DNA of 64,000 bases from Pseudomonas viridiflava. GTDB taxonomy: Bacteria; Pseudomonadota; Gammaproteobacteria; Pseudomonadales; Pseudomonadaceae. The notes below the pieces were generated by a model. It was not told the origin of the DNA. It ran no database searches and saw only the letters and a list, made by a program, of their open reading frames with translations. A program made the translations under genes and the position numbers. Below are positions 8,931 to 18,092 of the stretch, piece after piece. The stretch is taken from contig NZ_UPSE01000493.1 of NCBI RefSeq assembly GCF_900573885.1, forward strand, positions 124,001 through 188,000, given 5' to 3'. Every line of letters starts with the position of its first letter. Position 1 is the stretch's first letter.

Positions 8931-10594
8931 GCTCTGCCGTTAATAACTACGCCGCGTTTGCCGAAACCCACGAAGTGAGCAACCAGCCGCCATCGCTCGA
9001 CGGCATCAACCTGTACCGCGCCGACTTGCCCTTGCAAGAGTGGACACACCACTTCGGCGGTGGCTGGGCGCAAGATCGCATCGACGCCTATGGCGCGTTG
9101 GCCGGCGGCCCGCTGATGGCGGCAGGCTTTCTCGCCAACGAAAACAAGCCGGTGTTCAAAAGCCACGACCGCTACGGCAATCGCATCGACCTGGTGGAGT
9201 TTCACCCCGCTTACCACGAACTGATGAAAGCCGCCGTCGAACACGGTCTGCCGTCCCTGCCCTGGACCGATCCGCGCCCCGGCGCCCACGTCGCCCGCGC
9301 CGCCATGACTTACCTGCACAGCCAGGCCGAAGCCGGCACAGGCTGCCCGCTGACCATGACCTTTGCCAGCGTGCCGGCGCTGCGCATGCAGCCAGACGTT
9401 GCCGAAGTGTGGGTGCCGAAAGTGCTCGCCACCCAATACGACCCGCGCAACGTCCCCATGGCGCAGAAGGCTGGCGTCACCATCGGCATGGCCATGACGG
9501 AAAAACAAGGCGGCACCGACGTGCGCGCCAATACCACCCGCGCCTACCCGGTCGGCGTTCCCGGCCCGGGTCAGGCGTACGAGCTGGTGGGGCATAAATG
9601 GTTTTGCTCGGCGCCGATGTGCGACGCCTTCCTCACCCTGGCCCAAACCGACAAAGGCTTGAGCTGCTTCCTGCTGCCACGCCATCGCCCGGATGGCACG
9701 CGCAACGAGTTCTACATCCAGCGCCTGAAAAACAAACTCGGCAATTGCTCCAACGCCTCCAGCGAAGTGGAATACCGCGGCGCGCTGGCCTGGATGCTGG
9801 GCGAAGAAGGGCGCGGCGTGCCGACCATTATCGAAATGGTGTCCATGACCCGGTTCGACTGCATGGTCGGCTCCAGCGCCCTGATGCGCCAGGCGCTGAG
9901 CCAGGCGGCCAACCATTGCGCGCACCGTACGGTGGGCGGCCGGGTGCTGAGCGAACAAGCGCTGATGCAAAACGTACTGGCTGATCTGGCGCTGGAAAGC
10001 GAAGCCGCCATCGCCTTGAGCATGCGTATGGCCAAAGCGCTGGATAACGCCCACGTTGAGTCCGAAGACAAATTCGCCCGCCTGGTAACGGCCGTGGGCA
10101 AGTACTGGATCTGCAAACGTGCGCCGGCCATGATCAACGAAGCCGCCGAATGCATGGGCGGCGCCGGCTATGTCGAAGACAGCATCCTCCCGCGCCTGTA
10201 CCGCGAAGCGCCGGTGAACTCCACGTGGGAAGGCTCGGGCAACGTGCAGTGCCTGGACGTATTGCGCGCGTTGTCCAAAGAACCCGGCGTGCTCGACGTA
10301 TTGTTCAACGAACTGGGCGACGGCCATGGCGATGCGCGTTTGAAGGCGCATATCGAAGGGCTCAAGGCGGGCTTTCGCGACACCGCCGACATCCAGTACC
10401 GCGCCCGCCAGCTGACCGAAGACGTTGCCGTTGGCCTGCAAGCCAAACTGTTGCTCGAAAGCGGCAACGCGGTGGTGTCTGACGCCTTTATCGCCAGCCG
10501 CCTCGGCCAGAGCGGCCGCGCCTATGGCACCTTGCCGCGCGGGGCGGACGTGGAGGCGTTGGTCGCGCGCAGCACGCCGCATGTTATGGGGTGA
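8927..10594 (+). CDS. AidB-like acyl-CoA dehydrogenase family protein
   Basis: A 555-residue flavoprotein of the AidB subfamily. It resembles E. coli AidB along its whole length: N-terminal SNQPPSLDGINLY, LTMTFASVPAL, GMAMTEKQGGTDVRANTTRA (flavin and substrate loop), LVGHKWFCSAPMCDAF, the MTRFDC segment and LYREAPVNSTWEGSGNVQCLDVLRAL with a Glu at about 435 in the usual catalytic region. AidB is an alkylation-response FAD protein with weak isovaleryl-CoA dehydrogenase activity and DNA binding; whether this homologue acts on DNA or on a CoA ester is open. The ATG at 8927 overlaps the tetR stop and has GAGGAG nine bases upstream. Confidence 0.88.
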   Translation: MSSAVNNYAAFAETHEVSNQPPSLDGINLYRADLPLQEWTHHFGGGWAQDRIDAYGALAGGPLMAAGFLANENKPVFKSHDRYGNRIDLVEFHPAYHELMKAAVEHGLPSLPWTDPRPGAHVARAAMTYLHSQAEAGTGCPLTMTFASVPALRMQPDVAEVWVPKVLATQYDPRNVPMAQKAGVTIGMAMTEKQGGTDVRANTTRAYPVGVPGPGQAYELVGHKWFCSAPMCDAFLTLAQTDKGLSCFLLPRHRPDGTRNEFYIQRLKNKLGNCSNASSEVEYRGALAWMLGEEGRGVPTIIEMVSMTRFDCMVGSSALMRQALSQAANHCAHRTVGGRVLSEQALMQNVLADLALESEAAIALSMRMAKALDNAHVESEDKFARLVTAVGKYWICKRAPAMINEAAECMGGAGYVEDSILPRLYREAPVNSTWEGSGNVQCLDVLRALSKEPGVLDVLFNELGDGHGDARLKAHIEGLKAGFRDTADIQYRARQLTEDVAVGLQAKLLLESGNAVVSDAFIASRLGQSGRAYGTLPRGADVEALVARSTPHVMG

Positions 10595-10610
10595 TGCGAT
10601 CGATGGAATG

Positions 10611-10684
10611 TTGGGCTTCTCCCTCGGCTCAACCCAACCTACGACGAACATGCGTAGGTTGGGTTGAGCGGAGGCGAAGCCCAA
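10611..10684. repeat. Dispersed GTAGGTTGGGTTGAGC repeat, copy 2 (complete palindrome)
   Basis: TTGGGCTTCTCC...GGCTCAACCCAACCTACG is followed after nine bases by its near-complement CGTAGGTTGGGTTGAGC...GAAGCCCAA. It is the fullest of four copies in the window and lies between the AidB-like gene and amn. Confidence 0.75.
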
Positions 10685-10766
10685 CGGCCCCAACGAGACA
10701 GCCATGCCTTTTGCGAACGATGCAGGCAAGATAGGCCGCATGCGAGTCCAGACAGGAAGGCCGATC

Positions 10767-12239
10767 GTGACCAGCAACACCGACAGTTTTGTAATCGCCC
10801 ACACCCCCGAAGACGCCGTAGAACGCCTGGCCGAGTTGCATGAACGGGCCGTGGATGGCCTTAGCCAGGCGCTCAAGGCGTACCTCAAGGATCGGGTAAA
10901 ACCGGACCCGAGCCAGCGTGATCTGTTCCGCTATCCCGAACTGCGCCTGACCTACCTGTGCCAGGGCGAAGTGCCCACCACCGTGCGCGCCTACGCCAAG
11001 GTTCAGGTGCCTGGCACCTACAGCGTGACCGTCACCCACCCGGCGGCGTTTCGTAAGTACTTGCTCGAACAACTGCGCCCGTTGATGAACGACTTCACCG
11101 TGCAGGTGGAAGTGGGCGTCAGCCAGCAGAACATTCCCTATCCGTACGTGGTGGAAGCCGGCGACGAGCTGGCCGGCTCAGGCGTGACGGCGGCTGAATT
11201 GTCCCGCGTATTCCCCAGCACGGATTTGTCTGCCGCCACCGACGGTATCGCCGATGGCCTGTACGACTGGCAAAACATCGACCCATTGCCGCTGGCCTTG
11301 TTCGACGCTGCGCGCGTGGACTTTTCCCTGCGTCGCCTGGTGCATTACACCGGCAGCGACTGGCGCCACGTGCAGCCCTGGATTCTGCTGACCAACTACC
11401 ACCGCTACGTCGACCAGTTCATTCGCCACGGTCTGGCGCAGCTGCGTGATGACCCGCGCTTTGTGCGCATGGTGTTGCCGGGCAACGTGATCATCGAGCG
11501 CGGTACCTCGGAAGAAGATGCGCAAGCGGTGGCTGATGCGGTGGTCTGGCACCGTTATCAAATGCCGGCGTATCACCTGATCGCCGCCGATGGCCACGGC
11601 GTTACGCTGGTGAACATCGGCGTTGGCCCCTCGAACGCAAAAAACATCACCGACCACCTGGCTGTGTTGCGTCCGCATTGCTGGCTGATGATTGGCCATT
11701 GCGGCGGTTTGCGGCAGTCGCAAACCATCGGCGACTACGTACTGGCCCATGCCTATATGCGCCGCGACGGCATCCTCGACCGTGTAGTGCCGCCCCACGT
11801 GCCGATTCCGGCCTTGGCTGAAGTGCAACTGGCCTTGCAGGAAGCGGCGGCTGCCGTCACCGGCGAGAAGGGCGAAGCGCTGAAACGGCGTCTGCGCACC
11901 GGCACGGTGTTGACCTACGACGACCGCAACTGGGAACTGCGCTGGGCCCAGGAGCGCCCGCTGATCAACCTGGCCCGCGCCATTGCCGTCGACATGGAAA
12001 GCGGCACCATCGCCGCCCAGGGCTACCGGCTGCGCGTGCCGTACGGCACCTTGCTGTGCGTATCGGACAAACCCCTGCACAGCGAAATCAAACTGCCGGG
12101 CGCAGCGGGTGCGTTCTACGAACGCGCGGTAAACCAACACCTGCACATCGGCATCGCCGCCCTTGACCTGATGCGCACCCAACTCGACTCCCTGCATTCG
12201 CGCAAACTGCGCAGCTTCGACGAGCCGCCGTTCCGCTGA
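10767..12239 (+). CDS. amn: AMP nucleosidase
   Basis: Amn hydrolyses AMP to adenine and ribose 5-phosphate and so helps set adenylate levels. The protein has an N-terminal Amn-specific domain (FRYPELRLTY, YAKVQVPGTYSVTVTHP) and a C-terminal nucleoside-phosphorylase fold (LVNIGVGPSNAKNITDHLAVLRPH, MIGHCGGLRQSQTIGDYVLA, AVDMESGTIAAQGYRLRVPYGTLLCVSDKPLH). The frame is open from 10704, but the GTG at 10767 has AGGAAGG six bases upstream and gives 490 residues, close to the family's usual size of about 485. It stands alone between two repeats. Confidence 0.93.
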   Translation: MTSNTDSFVIAHTPEDAVERLAELHERAVDGLSQALKAYLKDRVKPDPSQRDLFRYPELRLTYLCQGEVPTTVRAYAKVQVPGTYSVTVTHPAAFRKYLLEQLRPLMNDFTVQVEVGVSQQNIPYPYVVEAGDELAGSGVTAAELSRVFPSTDLSAATDGIADGLYDWQNIDPLPLALFDAARVDFSLRRLVHYTGSDWRHVQPWILLTNYHRYVDQFIRHGLAQLRDDPRFVRMVLPGNVIIERGTSEEDAQAVADAVVWHRYQMPAYHLIAADGHGVTLVNIGVGPSNAKNITDHLAVLRPHCWLMIGHCGGLRQSQTIGDYVLAHAYMRRDGILDRVVPPHVPIPALAEVQLALQEAAAAVTGEKGEALKRRLRTGTVLTYDDRNWELRWAQERPLINLARAIAVDMESGTIAAQGYRLRVPYGTLLCVSDKPLHSEIKLPGAAGAFYERAVNQHLHIGIAALDLMRTQLDSLHSRKLRSFDEPPFR

Positions 12240-12244
12240 TCAAT

Positions 12245-12332
12245 CTTGTAGGAGCCAGCTTGCTGGCGAACCCTGGAAACCCCGGTGGGAATGTCGTTTC
12301 CAGGGATTCGCGACCAAGGTCGCTCCTACAAG
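12245..12332. repeat. Palindromic GTAGGAGC element, second copy
   Basis: CTTGTAGGAGC at 12245 and its complement GCTCCTACAAG at 12322-12332 bound an 88-base imperfect palindrome with an inner CCTGGAAA / TTTCCAGG pair. It sits between the convergent amn and MBL-fold genes, where it may serve as a shared transcription end. Confidence 0.65.
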
Positions 12333-12339
12333 AAGGTAG

Positions 12340-13374
12340 TCAAGGAATCGCCCACGAATCCCCCGGCTGCGGCACGCGAAAGGTTTGCGCGTCCACGTCC
12401 TGTTCTTGCAACGCCGCCGCCAGATCCGCCGGCGGGGCGAACTGGCCTTCGTCGGTCAGGCGGAAGGTGCCGAAGTGAATCGCCATGCTGTTTTTCGCCT
12501 GCAGTTGCCGGTGGGCCTGCACGGCGTCGTCGGGGTTCATGTGGTGGTCGCGCATAAACCAGCGCGGTGCGTAGGCGCCGATCGGCAGCAGGGCAAGGCG
12601 CATCGGCCCGAAGCGTTCGTTGATCAGTTTGAATTCCGGGCCCAGCCCCGTATCGCCCGGGAATAACAACGGACCGCCCGGCGCTTGCAGCACAAAGCCC
12701 AGCCACAGCGTGTGGTTGGTGTCGCTGCGGGTGCGTGCCGACCAATGCTGCACCGGTACGCCATGCAGGCTGAGGGTCGGGCTGATGGTCAACTCCTGCC
12801 ACCAATCAACCTCTACCACGTCGGCAAAACCGGTCTGTTTGATCAGCCCGCCGTTGCCAAGGCCGGTGACTACTTTGGCCGCAGGGAAACGCTCGGCCAG
12901 TTTGCGCAGGCTTTCCAGGTCCAGGTGATCGTAGTGGTTGTGGCTGACCAGAATCAGATCAATCGGCGGCAGTTGCTCGATGCTCAGCCCCGGCTGCTGG
13001 AAGCGCTTGGGGCCGATAAAACTGAACGGACTGACGCGCTCGGACCACACCGGATCAGTCAGGATGTTCAGCCCCTGATGCTGCAATAGCACCGTGGCGT
13101 GGTTGATATAGGTGGCTTGAAGCTCATCGCCCATCACCCGCTGCGCCAGCACTGGCGGCGCTTTGGCAGGAGGCTGGCTTATCCAGGCGTCGGTGCGCTC
13201 ACGGTTGAGCTGCCACTTGAGCAGGTCGCGCAGGCTTTTCTCGGCGGTGGGCTGAATATTGTGAAAGCGCTCGCCGTCGAAGTGGTCGCTGGCGGGACCT
13301 TGGTAGGCGGAGTTATTACAGCCGGCCAGGGTCAGCAGGCTCAGTAACCAGGTCGGGCGGAGGTTACGTGGCAT
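12340..13374 (-). CDS. MBL-fold metallohydrolase lipoprotein (NAPE-PLD/UlaG-like)
   Basis: A 344-residue protein with a lipoprotein signal (MPRNLRPTWLLSLLTLAGC, lipobox LAGC) and a metallo-beta-lactamase fold: NHATVLLQHQGLNILTDPVWSERVSP, the zinc motif SHNHYDHLD, the VPVQHWSART segment, LLFPGDTG and the final MAIHFGTF. This pattern is typical of the group related to N-acyl-phosphatidylethanolamine phospholipase D, which suggests hydrolysis of a phosphodiester or lipid substrate in the envelope; the substrate is unknown. The ATG at 13374 was chosen because it begins the lipoprotein signal; upstream in-frame codons to 13416 lack support. Confidence 0.85.
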   Translation of the reverse strand: MPRNLRPTWLLSLLTLAGCNNSAYQGPASDHFDGERFHNIQPTAEKSLRDLLKWQLNRERTDAWISQPPAKAPPVLAQRVMGDELQATYINHATVLLQHQGLNILTDPVWSERVSPFSFIGPKRFQQPGLSIEQLPPIDLILVSHNHYDHLDLESLRKLAERFPAAKVVTGLGNGGLIKQTGFADVVEVDWWQELTISPTLSLHGVPVQHWSARTRSDTNHTLWLGFVLQAPGGPLLFPGDTGLGPEFKLINERFGPMRLALLPIGAYAPRWFMRDHHMNPDDAVQAHRQLQAKNSMAIHFGTFRLTDEGQFAPPADLAAALQEQDVDAQTFRVPQPGDSWAIP

Positions 13375-13399
13375 GGGCAAAAAACTCACGGGGGAAGAT

Positions 13400-13436
13400 G
13401 CAGGCAAACCTAGCACGGCCGCTTGGGTTTGCCTGC
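13400..13436. terminator. Hairpin between adh and the MBL-fold gene
   Basis: An 11-bp perfect stem, GCAGGCAAACC (13400-13410) with GGTTTGCCTGC (13426-13436), lies downstream of the alcohol dehydrogenase stop on the minus strand. There is no T-run, so it may be a processing or Rho-assisted end rather than an intrinsic terminator. Confidence 0.35.
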
Positions 13437-13468
13437 TCCCCTACATCTTTTGCAACTTAACGCAGCGC

Positions 13469-14497
13469 TTATTTGCTGGCGTCGAGTACCACGCGGTAGC
13501 GGGCTTTGCCGGCGCGCAAATGGTCGATGGCCTCGTTCACTTTGCTCATGGGGAACATTTCCACCTGCGGCACAATTTGATGCCGGGCGCAGAATTCCAG
13601 CATCTTCGCCATGTTTGCCGGCGAGCCTACGGGCGAACCGGAAATGGCTTTTTGTGCCGGAATCAGACTGAACACATGCACGGGAATGGCGCTGGGCACG
13701 ATACCCACGAAGTGCAGACGGCCACGGCCACGCAAGGTGGCGAGCAGGCTGTTCCAGTCCAGATCGGCGCTGGCGGTTACCAACAGGAAGTCCAGAGTGC
13801 CGGCAATCGCTTTCATCGCTGCGCTGTCGGTGGAAGCCACCGCTTTATGCGCGCCGAGGCGCTGGGCTTCTTCCTGCTTGCTTGGCGAAGAGGTAAATGC
13901 CGTGACTTCACAGCCCCAGGCGTTGAGGAACTTCAGCGCCAGGTGGCCGAGGCCGCCGATGCCGACCACGCCCACGCGGTCGGTGGGTTTGATGTCCAGA
14001 TCCACCAGCGGGCTGAACACCGTAGAGCCTGCGCAGAACAGCGGGCCGGCCAGGCTCGGGTCGATGGCCTCTGGAATCGGAATGGCCCAGGCCCAATGGG
14101 CGCGCAGGCGATCAGCGAAGCCGCCGTTGCCGCCAATAATGGTGGGTTGCACGGTGCGACACAGTTGATGCGAGCCTTCCATGCACGAGGCGCAATGCAT
14201 GCAGCTGCCTTTGTTCCAACCGATGCCCACACGCTGGCCGAGCTTTAGGCCGCGCACCTGATCGCCCACGCGTACCACGGTGCCCACCACTTCGTGGCCG
14301 GGAATAAACGGATAGCGCGTGCGGCCCCATTCGTTGTCGATCATCGATTGATCGGAGTGGCAGATGCCGCAGAACTCGACCGCCACTTCAACGCCTTCGG
14401 CGGCCAGCGGGCCTGGGTCGTACGCGTAGGATTGCAGCGGGGCTTTGGGCGCGGTGGCGGCCCAACCGGTGAACTTCTCGACCTCGGACGTGCTCAT
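13469..14497 (-). CDS. Zinc-dependent NAD(P)-alcohol dehydrogenase (YahK/CAD-like)
   Basis: A 342-residue medium-chain dehydrogenase. Catalytic zinc ligands are in FCGICHSD (Cys43, His47) and PGHE (His68-Glu69). The structural zinc is held by Cys99, Cys102, Cys105 and Cys113 in GSCMHCASCMEGSHQLC. The nucleotide fold has VGVVGIGGLGHLA. The GWNKGSCMHC sequence is typical of the YahK/cinnamyl-alcohol dehydrogenase group, which reduces a broad range of aldehydes with NADPH. AAGGA precedes the ATG at 14497. It stands alone and is divergent from the rluE-like gene. Confidence 0.92.
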   Translation of the reverse strand: MSTSEVEKFTGWAATAPKAPLQSYAYDPGPLAAEGVEVAVEFCGICHSDQSMIDNEWGRTRYPFIPGHEVVGTVVRVGDQVRGLKLGQRVGIGWNKGSCMHCASCMEGSHQLCRTVQPTIIGGNGGFADRLRAHWAWAIPIPEAIDPSLAGPLFCAGSTVFSPLVDLDIKPTDRVGVVGIGGLGHLALKFLNAWGCEVTAFTSSPSKQEEAQRLGAHKAVASTDSAAMKAIAGTLDFLLVTASADLDWNSLLATLRGRGRLHFVGIVPSAIPVHVFSLIPAQKAISGSPVGSPANMAKMLEFCARHQIVPQVEMFPMSKVNEAIDHLRAGKARYRVVLDASK

Positions 14498-14639
14498 GCA
14501 AGAATTCCTTGTGGGTTAAACGGCGCAACGCAGCAGCATAACCATAGACGGCAAATGATGAAGCGAGATAAGCCCGGCTGATGGTGCGTGCATGGCCTCG
14601 GGTTACACTGTGCAGCCCCCTCGCTTAGCCGGATTGTTC

Positions 14640-15248
14640 ATGTCGCGCCCACCTCGTCCTGCTCGCCCAGCCCCCCGCCGCGTCGCCAAGGCGCCACCTG
14701 CCGAGCCGAAACTGCTGCTGTTCAACAAGCCGTTCGACGTGCTCACGCAGTTCAACGACGAGCAGGGCCGCAGCACCCTCAAAGACTTTATTGCCGTGCC
14801 CGGCGTTTACCCGGCCGGGCGCCTGGACCGCGACAGCGAAGGCTTGCTGCTGCTCACCAACGATGGCCAGCTGCAAGCGCGGATTGCCGACCCCAAACAC
14901 AAGCTGGCGAAAACCTACTGGGTGCAGGTGGAAGGCGAGCCGACCGAAGCGCAGTTGCAACAACTGCGCGATGGCGTGACCTTGAACGACGGGCCGACCT
15001 TGCCGGCTGAAGCCAGGCAACTGGAAGCGCCCGAATTGTGGGAGCGCAACCCGCCGGTGCGTTTTCGCAAGAGCATTCCGACGTCGTGGCTGGAATTGGT
15101 AATCAGGGAAGGGCGCAACCGCCAGGTGCGTCGTATGACAGCGGCGGTGGGGTTGCCAACGTTGCGGCTGGTGCGGGTGCGGATCGGGCCGTGGAGTATC
15201 GACGGGCTGGGGTTGGGGGAATGGAAGGAGGTTGAGGCGCGGCTTTGA
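14640..15248 (+). CDS. rluE: 23S rRNA pseudouridine synthase, RluE type
   Basis: A 202-residue pseudouridine synthase of the RsuA/RluB/E/F family without an S4 domain, which is characteristic of RluE (pseudouridine 2457 of 23S rRNA in E. coli). Visible are [14 protein letters not shown], the catalytic loop [18 protein letters not shown] with Asp63, [12 protein letters not shown], and the C-terminal [28 protein letters not shown]. The ORF opens at 14592, but the ATG at 14640 ([10 protein letters not shown]) gives the usual length. The N-terminus is short, basic and Pro/Arg-rich. Confidence 0.9.
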   Translation: MSRPPRPARPAPRRVAKAPPAEPKLLLFNKPFDVLTQFNDEQGRSTLKDFIAVPGVYPAGRLDRDSEGLLLLTNDGQLQARIADPKHKLAKTYWVQVEGEPTEAQLQQLRDGVTLNDGPTLPAEARQLEAPELWERNPPVRFRKSIPTSWLELVIREGRNRQVRRMTAAVGLPTLRLVRVRIGPWSIDGLGLGEWKEVEARL

Positions 15249-15251
15249 ATG

Positions 15252-15293
15252 GGTAGGTTGGGTTGGCTCACCGAGCGCGGACCGACCCAACCT
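15252..15293. repeat. Dispersed GTAGGTTGGGTT repeat, copy 3
   Basis: GGTAGGTTGGGTTGGC and, about 15 bases later, CCGACCCAACC form an imperfect palindrome directly after the rluE stop. It may act as the shared end of the convergent rluE and DUF2788 genes. Confidence 0.6.
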
Positions 15294-15315
15294 GCTCGGA
15301 ATGTCTTGTTCGGCT

Positions 15316-15519
15316 CTAGAAGCCTTCCAGGCTTCCAATCACCACTGTCTTGATGATGAAGCCCAACACGCCCAGGCCGAGGGCGAGGAAGAGGATCATG
15401 GTGCCGTAGCGGCCGGCTTTGGATTTTTTTGCCAGGTCCCACACGATAAAGGCCATGAACATCACCAGGCCGCCGACCAGGATGATCATCATCCACTCTT
15501 CAAACTTTTCCGGTTCCAT
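15316..15519 (-). CDS. DUF2788 family small membrane protein
   Basis: A 67-residue protein with an acidic N-terminus (MEPEKFEEWMM) and two membrane helices (MIILVGGLVMFMAFIVWDLA and GTMILFLALGLGVLGFIIKTVVIG) joined by a basic loop KKSKAGRYG. Size and pattern match the DUF2788 family known from gammaproteobacteria; the function is unknown. The ATG at 15519 has GAGG about seven bases upstream, and is preferred to the GTG immediately before it. Confidence 0.8.
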   Translation of the reverse strand: MEPEKFEEWMMIILVGGLVMFMAFIVWDLAKKSKAGRYGTMILFLALGLGVLGFIIKTVVIGSLEGF

Positions 15520-15637
15520 CACAACCTCAGGTATTCGTCAGACACAACCATACTGCCGCAGGCCTCAAGGCCGGGCGTTGGCGGGCGATTATACGTCAGC
15601 CTCCACATCTGTGGCCGCAGGTTGTCGGGGCAAGCGT

Positions 15638-16117
15638 TCAGCTGCGCAGGTGTTGTAACGGCAGTTGGGTGCTGGAGATCACCTGGTTGAGCACGAAGCT
15701 CGAACGCACGCTGGTCACGCCTTCGATGCGCGTGAGTTGGCCCAGCAGAAACTTCTGATAGTGGTCCATATCCGGCACCACAACCTTGAGCTGGTAATCC
15801 GCGTCCATCCCGGTGACCAGGCAGCACTCCAGCACCTCCGGGCATTGGTTGATCACCGCTTCGAAGTGCTCGAAACGCTCTGGCGTATGGCGATCCATGC
15901 CGATGTTCACGTACGCCGTCAGGCTTAAACCGAGCTTTTTGCGATCCAGCAACGCCACCTGGCGAAGGATGTAACCGTCGTCCTCCAGTTGTTTCACTCG
16001 GCGCGAGCAGGGCGAAGGCGACAGGCCTATACGTTCGGCAAGCTCCTGATTCGAGATGCGTGCGTCGCGCTGCAATTCGGCGAGGATGTTCAGGTCGTAG
16101 CGGTCGAGGTTGTTCAA
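15638..16117 (-). CDS. Lrp/AsnC family transcriptional regulator
   Basis: A 159-residue regulator with an N-terminal helix-turn-helix (LDRYDLNILAELQRDARISNQELAERIGLSPSPCSRRVKQLEDDGYI) and a C-terminal ligand-binding AsnC/RAM domain (VTGMDADYQLKVVVPDMDHYQKFLLGQL). These proteins form octamers and respond to amino acids; the effector here is unknown. No in-frame ATG lies near the N-terminus. The TTG at 16117 has GGAG seven bases upstream and is the best start. It is transcribed away from the candidate small RNA region. Confidence 0.9.
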   Translation of the reverse strand: MNNLDRYDLNILAELQRDARISNQELAERIGLSPSPCSRRVKQLEDDGYILRQVALLDRKKLGLSLTAYVNIGMDRHTPERFEHFEAVINQCPEVLECCLVTGMDADYQLKVVVPDMDHYQKFLLGQLTRIEGVTSVRSSFVLNQVISSTQLPLQHLRS

Positions 16118-16608
16118 GATGGCGCTCCATTCGGTGCAAATTGCGCATCATGGTGCTTTAAGAGCTAAAGATTGCGCAACATCTCTGTCGATCAGCAATA
16201 TTCGCAATCCTGTGTCGCGCCGCCGAGCTTACACTTTCTCCCAAGTTAAACGACTCGGACGCAAGTCCAACTGGCCCGCTCAATCAGGCGCGCCAGAGCC
16301 GCCGATCCTACCGGGTCGCCCCGGCAACCGGGTCCGCACTGCCCAACCAGGCGGGCGATACAGGCGGCGACACAATCGCCAGCAGAGGACAGAAATGGGC
16401 CCCCCGGGGCCCTTTTTGCGTTTTATGGCCGATCGGCTGCGCGTCGATCTGGAGCGGCGGGGCGGCAGATATTTTTTGGGTGGAGCGTTGGCTTCTGCAA
16501 CTCCGCTAGTGGCCGTTGTCGAAGTGGTTACCGATGGGCTACAAATGCCGGCCGTTCTGCAATACGGGTGGCAGGTGTGTCGCGGTCTTTTCCTCTGGAG
16601 TAGCAGTC
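16118..16608. other. 491-base intergenic region between lrp and the Gly/Asn-rich protein gene
   Basis: No convincing ORF. The centre contains an intrinsic terminator on the plus strand with no plus-strand gene before it, which suggests a small RNA (separate entry). The last 190 bases should hold the promoter of the exported protein gene; no clear -35/-10 pair was identified there. Confidence 0.5.
16242..16417 (+). ncRNA. Candidate small RNA with intrinsic terminator
   Basis: A strong terminator, GGGCCCC-CC-GGGGCCC followed by TTTTT (16397-16417), ends a plus-strand segment that carries no ORF. TACACT at 16230-16235, within GCTTACACTTT, resembles a -10 element of the sigma-70 or RpoS kind, with no clear -35, and would start a transcript near 16242. 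The segment is GC-rich and can form further stems such as CCGGG/CCCGG near 16312-16335. Length would be about 175 bases. I cannot match it to a named RNA family with confidence; an RgsA/P16-type RpoS-dependent RNA is one possibility to test. Confidence 0.4.
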
Positions 16609-17691
<1,083 letters not shown>

Positions 17692-17706
17692 CGATTCAGC
17701 GCGCAT

Positions 17707-17736
17707 AAAAAAGCCCCGCGTTTTGGCGGGGCTTTC
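17707..17736 (+). terminator. Rho-independent terminator after the Gly/Asn-rich protein
   Basis: AAAAAAGCCCCGC / GCGGGGCTTTC with loop GTTTTG, 15 bases after the stop. The A-run also allows function for the convergent PilZ gene. Confidence 0.8.
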
Positions 17737-17750
17737 TATTGGCCGACCAT

Positions 17751-18083
17751 CTACAAACGCTTTAGCAGTCCCTCAAGCAAAACGGCCTGATCCTCGGCAA
17801 GGTCGATGATGTGAAAACCGGACCAGCAATGCTGGCCGTCCGCGCCGGGACGGCTCCATAGGCAGTCGGCTCCCAGGCGAACTTCGGTCAAGCCTTCCAC
17901 GGGCGGGTAAGACACCAGCCGGCATTCGAGCAGGGCGTCGGCTTCTTGCGGGCAGTCACCGAAGAGCATGAAGCCCTCGGCTGAAAGGTCTACCACGCGA
18001 CCCAGATGGCGCTCGGTGTGCAAGTCGTACACTTCCAGATGTAACTCGGCGGCGTGTCGGCTGTGCTGGCGACGATCGTCCAT
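17751..18083 (-). CDS. PilZ domain protein
   Basis: A 110-residue single-domain PilZ protein. The c-di-GMP-binding motifs are present: an arginine-rich start DDRRQHSRHAAEL (RxxxR-like, residues 4-9) and DLSAEGFML (D/NxSxxG, about residues 32-40). PilZ domains bind cyclic di-GMP and control motility, pili or polysaccharide secretion. The gene starts nine bases after the stop of a DUF1631 gene on the same strand, so the two form an operon and may share a pathway. Confidence 0.88.
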   Translation of the reverse strand: MDDRRQHSRHAAELHLEVYDLHTERHLGRVVDLSAEGFMLFGDCPQEADALLECRLVSYPPVEGLTEVRLGADCLWSRPGADGQHCWSGFHIIDLAEDQAVLLEGLLKRL

Positions 18084-18092
18084 TACGGCTCC

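Noticed and set aside
8576..10888. Long minus-strand open frame of 770 codons opposite the AidB-like gene
   Set aside because: It mirrors a well-supported gene; high GC leaves the antisense frame open, and the translation is low-complexity His/Gln/Ala/Arg-rich with no recognisable family.
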